DNA from: Sphingobacteriales bacterium
GTDB taxonomy: Bacteria; Bacteroidota; Bacteroidia; Chitinophagales; Chitinophagaceae
NCBI GenBank assembly: GCA_016708305.1
Contig: JADJGB010000008.1
Coordinates: 1,612,001 to 1,676,000, forward strand
Length of the DNA stretch: 64,000 bases
Direction: 5' to 3'
Made by a program: the position numbers and the translations under genes. The notes below the pieces were generated by a model. That model searched no databases, was not told the DNA's origin, and was given only the letters and a program-made list of their open reading frames with translations. Shown here one piece after another: positions 9,381-17,837 of the stretch. Numbering within the stretch: the first letter of the stretch is position 1; each line of letters starts with the position of its first letter.

Positions 9381-10724
9381 ATGACAACATATTATAAATA
9401 TTTTAGAAAAATAAACATAGCGGCAATGCTGGTCTTGGTATTGCTTTTGCAGGCATGTAACAAAGAATTGCCTGAGGCAGCGCCTAATGGCTATCCTTTG
9501 GGCGCAGCTACTGAAACCATCTTGAAAAAATTGGATGCTCCGGAGTTTTCAATTTTAAAAACAGCAGTTGAAAAGGCTAGCTCCGTAAGTAGTCCTACAG
9601 GGAAGCTCTCTGATATTCTGGGTAATCCTGCCGGTGAAATAACTTTTTTTGCTCCGGATAATACTGCCCTTTTAGCTTCTTTTACAATGATGGGCTTGCC
9701 CGCATCTCCTTCATCCTTAGATTATTTTACCGCAGGCACAATTGACACGCTGCTTAAATATCACATAATTGGCGGAAGAACCTTAAAATCTGCAAATTTT
9801 AATTCTACTTTTCCGAATATGTATCTTCAGTCTGATTTTCTATTGGCGCCACCTTCGGCAAGTTTACCGCCCGGATTGAGAATGCATGTTTTTCTGGGAA
9901 AGCAAGGCAATTATTATTATGTCAATCAGGTGCCGATTACAACTCCCGACATCGTGGCATCAAATGGTGTGATGCATAAAACAGCAACAGGCGTTTTACC
10001 GGCAAAGACCGTATTATGGTATGATATTGTAACACATCCTGAATATAGTTATTTTAAAGCCGCCGTAAATAAAGCCGATGAGGGAGATCCGGCCAAAACG
10101 ATTGAATCAGCCTTATCAAACCCTGCAGCTAATTTAACGGTATTTATGCCCACAAATGCAGCATTTCAGGCGTTATTGACCGCGCAAATTACTCCCGGCG
10201 TGCTGCCAATTGTAAAAAATCAATATATTACTACTGGTATAGTGCCGCTAATTAAGGCAGCCAACCCGGGCATTTCAGATGCTGCAGCGCTGGCTCAGGC
10301 TACTGCATTAGCCGAAACAGAACCTTACAAGACAAATATTGCCAATATGGCCAAGGATCAGGCTGCGGCGATTGCTTCTACGCCGGATGTTTTTAAAAAT
10401 CCTGCCTTAGCAAGCGTGTTAACCCCACAAACAGTTAAAGGGCTGGTTGTTTATCATATTATGGGCGTAAGGGTTTTTTCGGTAAATATGCCAACTACAG
10501 AAACAAAGTATCCAACGCTTTTGAATGGAGCTATTGCTTCCCATCCAGGGATTGGATTGAAAGCTACTTTTACATCTTCCATCGTATCGGCTGCCACAGT
10601 AAAAGGAGCTGCAAATCCAATAGCCTCTAATATTTTAATAAAACCAACATTTAATGGCACCAGCGACTTGATTTGTATTAATGGGATAATGCACGTTATT
10701 GATCAGGTGTTACTGCCTCAATAA
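9381..10724 (+). CDS. Lipoprotein with two fasciclin (FAS1) domains
   Basis: A 447-residue protein with lipoprotein signal (LLLQAC, Cys at residue 26). FAS1 domain 1 spans about residues 50-205, with ITFFAPDNTALLA, LLKYHIIGG and VASNGVMHKTATGVLP. FAS1 domain 2 spans about 215-445, with LTVFMPTNAAFQALL, KGLVVYHIMGVRVFS and ICINGIMHVIDQVLLP. Both domains keep the H1 (FAPDN/FMPTN) and H2-type (NG.MH.ID) signatures. FAS1 proteins are cell-surface adhesion or binding modules. The position 28 bases behind the TonB receptor suggests a surface-exposed partner of that transporter, taking the place that SusD has in SusCD pairs. That pairing is inference. Confidence 0.88.
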   Translation: MTTYYKYFRKINIAAMLVLVLLLQACNKELPEAAPNGYPLGAATETILKKLDAPEFSILKTAVEKASSVSSPTGKLSDILGNPAGEITFFAPDNTALLASFTMMGLPASPSSLDYFTAGTIDTLLKYHIIGGRTLKSANFNSTFPNMYLQSDFLLAPPSASLPPGLRMHVFLGKQGNYYYVNQVPITTPDIVASNGVMHKTATGVLPAKTVLWYDIVTHPEYSYFKAAVNKADEGDPAKTIESALSNPAANLTVFMPTNAAFQALLTAQITPGVLPIVKNQYITTGIVPLIKAANPGISDAAALAQATALAETEPYKTNIANMAKDQAAAIASTPDVFKNPALASVLTPQTVKGLVVYHIMGVRVFSVNMPTTETKYPTLLNGAIASHPGIGLKATFTSSIVSAATVKGAANPIASNILIKPTFNGTSDLICINGIMHVIDQVLLPQ

Positions 10725-10778
10725 AGTATTATATATTAAATTAAACTTTAAATAAAACGTATTCTAACTCCCCTCTCA

Positions 10779-10807
10779 GTGAGGAGAGGGGCTGGGGGTG
10801 AGGCGTT
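10779..10807. repeat. GC-rich interspersed repeat, copy 1
   Basis: GTGAGGAGAGGGGCTGGGGG followed by TGAGGCGTT. In this copy CCCCTCTC at 10770-10777 precedes it and can pair with GAGAGGGG, giving a hairpin. The identical 29-base word recurs 120 bases further on. Confidence 0.85.
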
Positions 10808-10898
10808 TCTCCATGCCTCTGATGGCAGACTCTTCGGCTGTTACAATTTTAAATCCTCTCTATCTCAATGAGTTTATTTATCAACCATCTTATTCATT

Positions 10899-10927
10899 GT
10901 GAGGAGAGGGGCTGGGGGTGAGGCGTT
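10899..10927. repeat. GC-rich interspersed repeat, copy 2
   Basis: Second exact copy of the 29-base GC-rich word at 10779, here without the CCCCTCTC arm. Both lie between convergent genes, in DNA otherwise rich in A and T. The 90 bases between the copies show no gene. Confidence 0.85.
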
Positions 10928-10947
10928 CTCTCATCTTTTTTGCAAAA

Positions 10948-10980
10948 AAAATCTCTTTCACATTAGATGAAAGAGATTTT
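10948..10980. terminator. Bidirectional terminator between the FAS1 and DsbD-like genes
   Basis: Perfect 13-bp stem, AAAATCTCTTTCA at 10948-10960 and TGAAAGAGATTTT at 10968-10980, around a 7-base loop. It has T-rich sequence after it on the plus strand and A-runs on the other side, so it can serve both convergent genes. Confidence 0.85.
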
Positions 10981-11001
10981 ATATTTTATTATAAAACTAC
11001 T

Positions 11002-11454
11002 TTATCCCACATTTACCTTGAAAGGCATCTTTTTAGGAGGTAAACATTTTGAATCATCGCAAAGCTGATATTCTACGGTGCCTGCAACGCTCGTTTTGGC
11101 TGCAGCTTTTAAAGTTACTTTTTGCACAAAGTTTACAGTTTTACTGTACTGATTAGCGCTGGCTCCCAAAGCAGCATCATGAAATTTTTCCATCTTACCT
11201 ACTTCTTTTACTTTGCCATCTAAATTCAGAAGCGGATTCGTTATAAAAGCAATTTTGGTTGGTTGAGAAATGGCATCTTTTGGCTGGGTTTGAGAGTAAA
11301 TATGCCATCCTTTGTCCAAAGTGGCAGTCAAATGGATTTCATATACTTTGTCAGAAATCTTTTTTGAAGTAAAGTTCCATTTTACCGGTTCGGACTGAGC
11401 CATAACTGAACCTGCCAAAAAAACACCTAATAGTGCAAAAACTAAATTTTTCAT
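11002..11454 (-). CDS. Periplasmic DsbD alpha-type (DsbC-interaction) domain protein
   Basis: A 150-residue secreted protein: signal peptide MKNLVFALLGVFLAGSVMAQ, then one immunoglobulin-like domain matching the N-terminal domain of DsbD (WNFTSKKISDKVYEIHLTATLDKGWHIYSQ, then VEYQLCDDSKCLPPKKMPFKV). The C-x4-C pair at the end corresponds to the redox pair with which DsbD alpha passes electrons to periplasmic disulfide proteins. The membrane and thioredoxin domains of full DsbD are missing, which is the normal length for the stand-alone Bacteroidota proteins of this family. Its redox role is inferred from the family. It faces the FAS1 gene across a shared terminator. Confidence 0.82.
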   Translation of the reverse strand: MKNLVFALLGVFLAGSVMAQSEPVKWNFTSKKISDKVYEIHLTATLDKGWHIYSQTQPKDAISQPTKIAFITNPLLNLDGKVKEVGKMEKFHDAALGASANQYSKTVNFVQKVTLKAAAKTSVAGTVEYQLCDDSKCLPPKKMPFKVNVG

Positions 11455-11842
11455 CTTGTTTTAATTGATTTAATTATTAAAAATTTTATTATAATCTAAA
11501 ATTGTAGCTTATATTCTAACCTAACAAAGTCTTGACGAAATAGTTAAGTTCATAGTTGCTCAAAAAATGATTTCAGATATTGTCACATTTTGAGGCTCAC
11601 CATACAAGGCTTCGATCCCTGAAAATTTAATTGAAATGCAAAGTTATCACTAAATAAAGTAGAAGAGGAGGATTTAACAATTCGTTAAATTGAATGGAAA
11701 TTTAAACTTCTAAAAATACTGGACGATTCTAAGCATTTTGAAAATACCTATTCAGTTTTGTTTGAAATTGTCGGGAAGCATTGATTATTTATTGCGTATA
11801 ACCGAAAAATTATGTAAGTTTGAAAGGATTTAAACTTTTATT
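11455..11842. other. 388-base intergenic region between divergent genes
   Basis: AT-rich, with no reading frame that looks like a gene and no RNA gene recognised. A Bacteroidota promoter for the NamZ gene lies at its right end; the rest holds nothing I can name. Confidence 0.5.
11792..11822 (+). promoter_or_regulatory. Bacteroidota-type promoter of the NamZ gene
   Basis: TTG at 11792-11794 and the -7 element TAAGTTTG at 11815-11822, 20 bases apart, fit the TTG-N20-TAnnTTTG pattern of primary sigma promoters in this phylum. The start codon is 21 bases downstream. Confidence 0.65.
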
Positions 11843-13079
11843 ATGAAATTTATTGCCTTTTTAATTCTTTTTGCTTTTTTGATTCTTTCCTGTAGTTCTT
11901 CCAGACCAGGTATTGCTGACCCCTATGCCTTGGTAAAGGATTCTGCCTTTTCAGTAAAAATAAAAACCGGCGCTGATCAAACTGAGCAATACATTGACTA
12001 TCTGAAAGGTAAAAGGGTAGCCGTTCTGGCTAATCCAACTTCCAGAATTGGGAATGCATCTGGTTGATAGTCTGATTGGTAGGGGAATAAAAGTCGTAAA
12101 AGCCTTTGGCCCCGAGCATGGTTTTAGAGGAGATGCTTCGGCAGGTGCTTCAGTAAAAGATGCTACAGATGCCAAAACAGGGATTCCTGTAATTTCCCTG
12201 TATGGTTCAAAAAGCAAACCATCAAAAGAGGATTTGGCTAATGTGGATGTATTGATTTATGATATTCAGGATGTAGGATGCAGATTTTACACTTATATAA
12301 ATGTGCTTGGGAAACTGATGGAGGCATGCACTGAAAATAATAAAGAATTGTTAGTGCTCGACAGGCCTAACCCGAATGGATACCTAATTGACGGGCCGGT
12401 GCTGGATATGCGATTGAAGTCAGGCATTGGCGCTTACCCTATACCGGTAGCACATGGTTTAACGGTGGGCGAACTGGCTCAAATGATTAATGGCGAAGGC
12501 TGGCTGCCCAATAAGGCTCAATGCAAATTAAAAGTAATACCGATAGCCAATTATCATCATGGTATGGCTTACAATCTTCCCGTAAAACCATCCCCTAACC
12601 TAAATACACAACAAAGTGTGTTGCTTTATCCTTCATTATGCCTGTTTGAAGGAACCATCATAAGTCAGGGGCGCGGCACTCTTTTTCCCTTCACTATTTT
12701 GGGAGCGCCCTTGCTCAAGGGAAAATATGATTTTTCTTTTAAGCCTGAAAGTATCAAGGGAATGGCTGAAACGCCTCTACACCTCAATCAGGTTTGCTAT
12801 GGGCTTGACCTTCGCAACTATGATATGAGCCAGTTGGTTAAAGAGCGCAAAATCAATATTCAGTGGATGATTGATTTATACAAAGCTTATCCTGACAAAC
12901 CTAAATTCTTCGACAAAACCCAAAGCAATCAGATAGGAGATATTGATAAGCTGATTGGTGTTTATGATTTCAAAAACCAGGTTATTGCCGGTAAAACGGA
13001 TGCAGAAATTCGTAAAACCTGGGAGCCTGGTTTATCACAATATAAACAAATGAGAGAAAAGTATTTATTATATCCGTAA
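11843..13079 (+). CDS. namZ: NamZ-type exo-beta-N-acetylmuramidase (DUF1343), lipoprotein, one frameshift
   Basis: About 412 residues when joined. It has a lipoprotein signal (FLILSC), then YLKGKRVAVLANPTSRIG, KVVKAFGPEHGFRGDASAG, VDVLIYDIQDVGCRFYTYI, LDRPNPNGYLIDGPVL, IPVAHGLTVGELA, TQQSVLLYPSLCLFEGTIISQGRGT and FTILGAPLL, all hallmarks of the DUF1343 family. NamZ removes terminal N-acetylmuramic acid from peptidoglycan fragments and is exported in Bacteroidota such as Tannerella. The frame breaks near 12050, where GGGAATGCATCTG would read RIGNVHLVDSL with two more bases; the first 75 codons and the rest are otherwise perfect. A strong promoter precedes it and a strong terminator follows. 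It would serve recovery of cell-wall sugars in the periplasm. Confidence 0.88.
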
Positions 13080-13100
13080 ATTATACTAAAACAATATAAT

Positions 13101-13134
13101 AAAAAATGCACCATTCAGGAGGTGCATTTTTTTT
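13101..13134. terminator. Bidirectional terminator between namZ and icd
   Basis: AAAAAATGCACC at 13101-13112 pairs perfectly with GGTGCATTTTTT at 13121-13132 around an 8-base loop, with a T-tract on each strand, so it serves both convergent genes. Confidence 0.9.
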
Positions 13135-13157
13135 GAATTATTTAAAAGAAAAAATGT

Positions 13158-14390
13158 TTAGCTTAATTTTTTTTGCAAATTTTCGGCAATTGCTGCCAAA
13201 AAGTCTTCTGTGTTTAGGTAATGTTCGCCCAACTTCACTTTATTGCCATGGATACAAACAGCAAGGTCTTTGGTCATTTTGCCTTCTTCTACAGTTTCGA
13301 TACAAACCGCTTCTAATTTGTTTGCAAAATCAATTAACTCCTGATTATCATCTAATTTCCCACGGAAAGCCAGTCCTCTTGTCCATGCAAAAATGCTGGC
13401 TATTGGATTAGTGCTGGTAGGATTTCCTTTTTGGTGCTCACGAAAGTGGCGGGTTACGGTGCCGTGAGCAGCTTCTGCCTCCATGGTTTTACCATCGGGG
13501 GTGATTAAAACAGAAGTCATCAGACCGAGAGAGCCAAAACCCTGAGCCACAGTATCGCTCTGCACATCGCCATCGTAGTTTTTACAAGCCCACACAAAGT
13601 TGCCATGCCATTTCAAAGCGCTGGCCACCATGTCGTCAATCAGGCGATGCTCGTAGGTGATACCTGCATTTTCAAATTCCGCCTTAAACTCGTTTTCAAA
13701 TATTTCCTGAAAAATATCTTTAAATCTGCCATCATATTTTTTGAGGATGGTGTTTTTTGTACTCATATACAAAGGCCATTTTTTGCTTAAAGCCATATTG
13801 AAGCAGCTTCTGGCAAAGCCTTTTATACTTTCATCGGTATTGTACATGCTCAATGCAACGCCATCTCCATTAAAATTAAATACTTCAAAGGTTTGAGGCT
13901 CGGTGCCATCTTCAGGAGTGAAGGTCATGGTCAGTTTTCCTTTTCCCTTAATTATTGTATCAGTGGCGCGGTATTGATCGCCAAATGCATGACGGCCAAC
14001 AATGATAGGCGCTGTCCAGTTAGTTACAAGGCGAGGGATATTTTTGATTACGATTGGCTCGCGAAAAACGGTTCCGTCTAATATGTTTCGGATAGTTCCA
14101 TTTGGGCTTTTCCACATTTGTTTTAGATTGAATTCTTTCACACGCGTTTCATCAGGAGTGATGGTGGCGCATTTTATGCCTACTCCGTATTGTTTGATGG
14201 CGTTGGCTGCATCAATGGTAACTTGATCATCAGTTGCATCACGATGCTCAATACCCAAGTCATAATATTTAATGTCAATATCCAGATATGGCAATATCAG
14301 CTTGTCTTTGATAAATATCCAGATGATTCGCGTCATTTCATCTCCGTCTAACTCTACAATTGGATTGGTTACATTAATTTTTTGAGCCAT
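13158..14390 (-). CDS. icd: NADP-dependent isocitrate dehydrogenase, eukaryote-type (subfamily II)
   Basis: Oxidative decarboxylation of isocitrate to 2-oxoglutarate in the TCA cycle, giving NADPH. The 410-residue protein is full length for the homodimeric subfamily II type shared by eukaryotes and Bacteroidota. Visible blocks: NPIVELDGDEMTRIIW at the N-terminus, KCATITPDETRVKEF, WKSPNGTIRNILDGTVFREPI (the S-x-N-G-T-x-R-N substrate loop), RHAFGDQYRAT, and the metal site region MVASALKWHGNFVWACKNYDGDVQSD. The C-terminal AEAAHGTVTRHFREHQKG block marks the coenzyme site. No break is present. The -7 element TAGTTTTG lies about 36 bases upstream of the start on the minus strand. Confidence 0.95.
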   Translation of the reverse strand: MAQKINVTNPIVELDGDEMTRIIWIFIKDKLILPYLDIDIKYYDLGIEHRDATDDQVTIDAANAIKQYGVGIKCATITPDETRVKEFNLKQMWKSPNGTIRNILDGTVFREPIVIKNIPRLVTNWTAPIIVGRHAFGDQYRATDTIIKGKGKLTMTFTPEDGTEPQTFEVFNFNGDGVALSMYNTDESIKGFARSCFNMALSKKWPLYMSTKNTILKKYDGRFKDIFQEIFENEFKAEFENAGITYEHRLIDDMVASALKWHGNFVWACKNYDGDVQSDTVAQGFGSLGLMTSVLITPDGKTMEAEAAHGTVTRHFREHQKGNPTSTNPIASIFAWTRGLAFRGKLDDNQELIDFANKLEAVCIETVEEGKMTKDLAVCIHGNKVKLGEHYLNTEDFLAAIAENLQKKLS

Positions 14391-14425
14391 AATTTGTAAT
14401 TTTTTAAGTAAATTTGCAATTGCGA

Positions 14426-14433
14426 CAAAACTA
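14426..14433 (-). promoter_or_regulatory. Probable -7 element of icd
   Basis: TAGTTTTG on the minus strand matches TAnnTTTG; no clear -33 element is visible at the usual distance. Confidence 0.4.
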
Positions 14434-14473
14434 CTGATTTTAAGCGCTATTTGATTTGAAAATGAGGTTTAAT

Positions 14474-14505
14474 TTTGGGTTAGTGGTTAATGTGATATAC
14501 ATTTG
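14474..14505 (+). promoter_or_regulatory. Promoter of the Crp/Fnr regulator gene
   Basis: TTTG at 14474-14477 and TACATTTG at 14498-14505 are separated by 20 bases, a full Bacteroidota promoter. The regulator's ATG is 24 bases downstream. Confidence 0.65.
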
Positions 14506-14528
14506 CAATAATATTTTTAATCTTTAAT

Positions 14529-15143
14529 ATGGAAAGCCGGCTTATTGAAAATTTTGTGTGGTTCCTGCGCCAGTTTGTATCTATTTCTAATGAGGAAGTT
14601 AATGATTTTCTGCTGCCTGTTGTCAAGCTAAGAAATTTCAAAAAAAGGGAACTGATTACTCATGCAGGGGAGGTGGAAAATTTTATTAATTATTTAGATA
14701 GTGGATTGGTTTTGAAGTATTATAAACAAGGTGATGAGGAAAAAGTGGTTCAGATTTCAATAGAAGGACACTTGGTTTCCTGCGAAGAATCCTTGTACAC
14801 TAGAGCCCCGTCCGAATTTTTTTGGAGGCGCTAGAGCCTACCACGCTCATCTCAATTTCTTATGAAGATGTGGAAAAACTGTTTGCTTCAAGCCACAGTT
14901 TTGAAAGGTTGGGCAGGATGGTGGTTACCTATACAATGGTTCTTAAAGGTAAATGGCAAACTAATTTGATAAAACAAACGCCCCGCGAAAGATTTCCTAA
15001 ACTTCTTTGAAAGCTACCCCGAAATTTTGCAGCGGGTGCCTCAGAAAAATCTTGCCTCTTATTTGAACATTCAGCCCGAAACATTCAGCCGGTTCAAACA
15101 TCTTGTAAGAAATGATATGAAGCCTGAAAATCATCTGATCTAA
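14529..15143 (+). CDS. Crp/Fnr-family transcriptional regulator, frameshifted
   Basis: About 203 residues when joined. The N-terminal cyclic-nucleotide-binding-like beta roll is seen as LRNFKKRELITHAGEVENFINYLDSGLVLKYYK; it lacks an obvious cAMP phosphate-binding RxS motif, as is usual for this branch. The C-terminal winged helix is seen as RVPQKNLASYLNIQPETFSRFK. Two indels break the frame: in the T-run near 14815, and at TTTCCTAAAC near 14995, where removal of one C gives RFLNFFESYPEILQR. It stands alone with its own promoter, between icd and the convergent manganese operon. No target can be inferred. Confidence 0.82.
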
Positions 15144-15179
15144 AAAAAATGCTTTTGAATGTAGATAAGAATTAATGCG

Positions 15180-17070
15180 TTATACTCTTGGTTTGTTTAC
15201 TACTAATACCGGAACTTTAATTCGGTGTCGCACATTATTGATGGTTTCTCCGTAAATAAAATCGCTGAAACCCCTGTGTCCGTGTGCGCCAATCACTAAT
15301 AATTCGGATTGTGTTTCGTTTACAATCCTTGCAATTTCTCTTGCCGTTTTACCAAAGCCCAGCTTTGCTTCGGCATTGTAGCCCAGTTCTTTCAACTGGT
15401 CTGAATAATGTTGCAAAAAAGTTCGGTCTGTTTGCGTTTCATTGTCAGTGCTTTCCTCATTATAAACATTAGCCGATACGCTCTCTACAATATGAATTAA
15501 TACAAATTTTGTTTTTCGATCCCTGACTTAAAGCCTGATTGAACAAAGGCTGGTCCATTTCGCTAAAGTCAAGCGCAATTGCAATTTTTTTGTATTCCGG
15601 TAAGGGTTTAATTTTCAACAAGGTCGGTTCGTTGTGCAAATGAGAAATCATTGCTTTTTTTCTTGTCTTGCTCAATGGGTAATAAGTTGTATATCCCAGA
15701 AAAATAATAAATAGAATGCCGGCAATAACCACAAAAATTTTCCAAATAAGGTTGCCGGATGATTCAAAAAAGATATCGGACTCTTCAATAATCATTCTGA
15801 GATTCAAATAGACCAATACTATTGCAATGAGCCATGCCGATATTTTTACATAAAACTTTATGGCAAATTTTCCCATTGTTTTTTTATCACTTACAAAATG
15901 AATGAGCGGTATAATGGCAAAACCTAATTGCATACTCAGTATCACCTGACTGAAGATTAGTAAATTGTCCACGTCCTCTTCGCCATAGAAGATAATTACT
16001 AAAACCGCCGGAACAATGGCTATCAGTCTGGTAATTAATATTCTGACAATGGGATTTATTCGGAGCCGAAGGTAACCTTCCATCACTATCTGTCCGGCTA
16101 ATGTACCTGTGATGGTGCTGCTTTGCCCTGCGGCTATCACTGCTATTGCAAACAAATGGGCTGCAAAGGTGCTGCCCAGATGTTGTGGCAAAAGTTCGTA
16201 AGCCTGTTTGATCTCTGCTACATCGGTGCGGCCGGTTTTGTAAAATACAGTTGCTGCCAGTATCAGAATGGCTGCATTTACCAGCAATGCCATGTTTAAT
16301 GCTACTGCACTATCAATGAAATTCATCTTTAGCGCCTTTCTGATTCCCTTGTCATCGGTATTGAATTTTCGAGTCTGTACAAGCGCCGAGTGAAGATATA
16401 AATTATGTGGCATTACAGTAGCGCCGATAATGCCAATGGCAATATATAGCGCCGTGCTATTTTCAAGATGTGGCACAAGGCCCGAAGCTATTTCGCCAGC
16501 ATTGGGGTTCGCAACAAATATTTGTATAAAAAATGACACACCGATAATAAAGATAAGACCTACAATAAAGGCTTCTAACTTTCGGATACCCAGCCTCTGC
16601 AATAGCATAAGCAGAAATGTATCTAAAACTGTAAGCAGAACACCATAGATTAATGGTAAGCCGGTTAGTAGCTGAATACCGATGGCCATACCTAATATCT
16701 CAGCCAGATCAGTGGCTGCAATGGCAATTTCTGCTAAAACATATAATATTAAATTAATGCCTCTGGGATAGGTTTCACGATTTACCTGCGCCAGGTCTTT
16801 GTTTCTTACAATTCCCAGTCTTGCAGAAAGGCTTTGCAGCAGCAGCGCCATTATATTACTCATCACCAATACCCACAGCAGCGAATATCCAAATTGACTG
16901 CCACCTGCCAAATCTGTTGCCCAGTTGCCCGGGTCCATGTAACCCACACTTACCAGATATGCTGGGCCGAGAAAGGACAGAATCCGTTTCCATTTTGATC
17001 TGCCTGGATGATTGGTGTCCACCGATTTGTGAACCTCGCTGAGTGATATTTCAGAATGATGCCTGCTCAT
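15180..17070 (-). CDS. mntH: NRAMP-type manganese transporter fused to a C-terminal universal stress (UspA) domain, one frameshift
   Basis: Proton-coupled Mn(II)/Fe(II) importer of the inner membrane. It has eleven-odd hydrophobic segments over residues 30-460, with DPGNWATDLAGGSQFGY in TM1 (the metal-binding D-P-G-N) and ATVMPHNLYLHSALVQ in TM6 (the M-P-H site). After about residue 480 a Usp domain begins (YKKIAIALDFSEMDQPLFNQA). Past one frame break near 15520 it goes on to LLVIGAHGHRGFSDFIYGETINNVRHRIKVPVLVVNKPRV, with the G-x2-G-x9-G-x-N-like ATP-binding pattern. Adding a base restores KTKFVLIHIVES. The ATG overlaps the stop of mntR (ATGA), so the two genes are translationally coupled. 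The Usp tail may sense nucleotide or stress; that is inference. Confidence 0.9.
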
Positions 17071-17728
17071 ACTTCCTTTATAAATATATTGTGAGCCAAT
17101 TCTTTTGTTAAAATGGTTGTTCTGCCACGCCCTACCTTAATCTCCATCGAGCCATCAAAGGGGTATTTTTTAATGATTTCTAATATTGTTTTAATGGCAA
17201 TATTCTTATGTTCCAGCATTTCCAAAATTGAAACTGACTGATTCCCGATTTTGGAAACAATGCATGGTTTGTTTTCCGTTTGATTGTTCAGTGATAAAAG
17301 TTTATCGCTTGTGATTGCACCTTTTCATCAGGAATAGGGTCGCCGTGTGGATCAAATCGCGGAAATCCAAGATAAGCGTCGAGTTTGTTGATCAGTTTTT
17401 CGCTGCTCACATGCTCCAGTTCTTCAGCCACATCATGTACTTCTTCCCAACTGAAATCCAGTTTTAGCGACAGAAAATACTCCCATAATCTGTGTCGTCT
17501 GATTATCATTAAAGCGAGTTGTTTGCCCTCATTGGTAAGCTTACAGCCGTAGTAAGCCCGATAACTTACCAGTTTCTTTTTTTTAAGTTTTTTAAGCATA
17601 TCAGTAATTGATGCCGGTTTTGTTTGAAGTGATTCTGCCAGCTCATTGGTAGAAACACTATTCTTACCAGCCTCCAAATGATATATTGCTTTTATATAAT
17701 TTTCCTCAGTTCGAGAATAATTAAGCAT
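17067..17728 (-). CDS. mntR: DtxR/MntR-family metal-dependent repressor, one frameshift
   Basis: The N-terminal winged helix is YSRTEENYIKAIYHLE, VSTNELAESLQTKPASITDMLKKLKKKKLVSY. The dimerisation and metal domain is RRHRLWEYFLSLKLDFSWEEVHDVAEELEHV, which includes the H and E ligands of the family, then FPRFDPHGDPIP. After a frame break near 17290, an SH3-like FeoA domain follows (KPCIVSKIGNQSVSILEMLE, then IKVGRGRTTILTKELAHNIFIKEV), so this is the three-domain DtxR type. It overlaps mntH by four bases. A 16-bp palindrome that contains its own -7 element lies just upstream, pointing to autorepression by Mn(II) or Fe(II). Confidence 0.9.
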
Positions 17729-17741
17729 ATCTAAAAAAAAA

Positions 17742-17757
17742 TTTAGACAAATCTAAA
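17742..17757. promoter_or_regulatory. Probable MntR operator (16-bp palindrome)
   Basis: TTTAGACAAATCTAAA: arms TTTAGA and TCTAAA around CAAA, 14 bases upstream of the mntR start. A further TCTAAA at 17730-17735 gives a second, overlapping inverted arrangement. The size and form match operators of DtxR-family repressors. Confidence 0.7.
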
Positions 17758-17778
17758 AAAATATATTATCAATTCAAA
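17748..17778 (-). promoter_or_regulatory. Promoter of the mntR-mntH operon, overlapped by the operator
   Basis: On the minus strand TTTG (17778-17775), 19 bases, then TAGATTTG (17755-17748): a full Bacteroidota promoter. The -7 element lies entirely inside the palindrome, so repressor binding would block sigma contact. Confidence 0.7.
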
Positions 17779-17837
17779 AAAATATTTCTAAGAACCTATT
17801 TGCAATCCTTTACTTTTGTATTAATTGCTATTATAAG

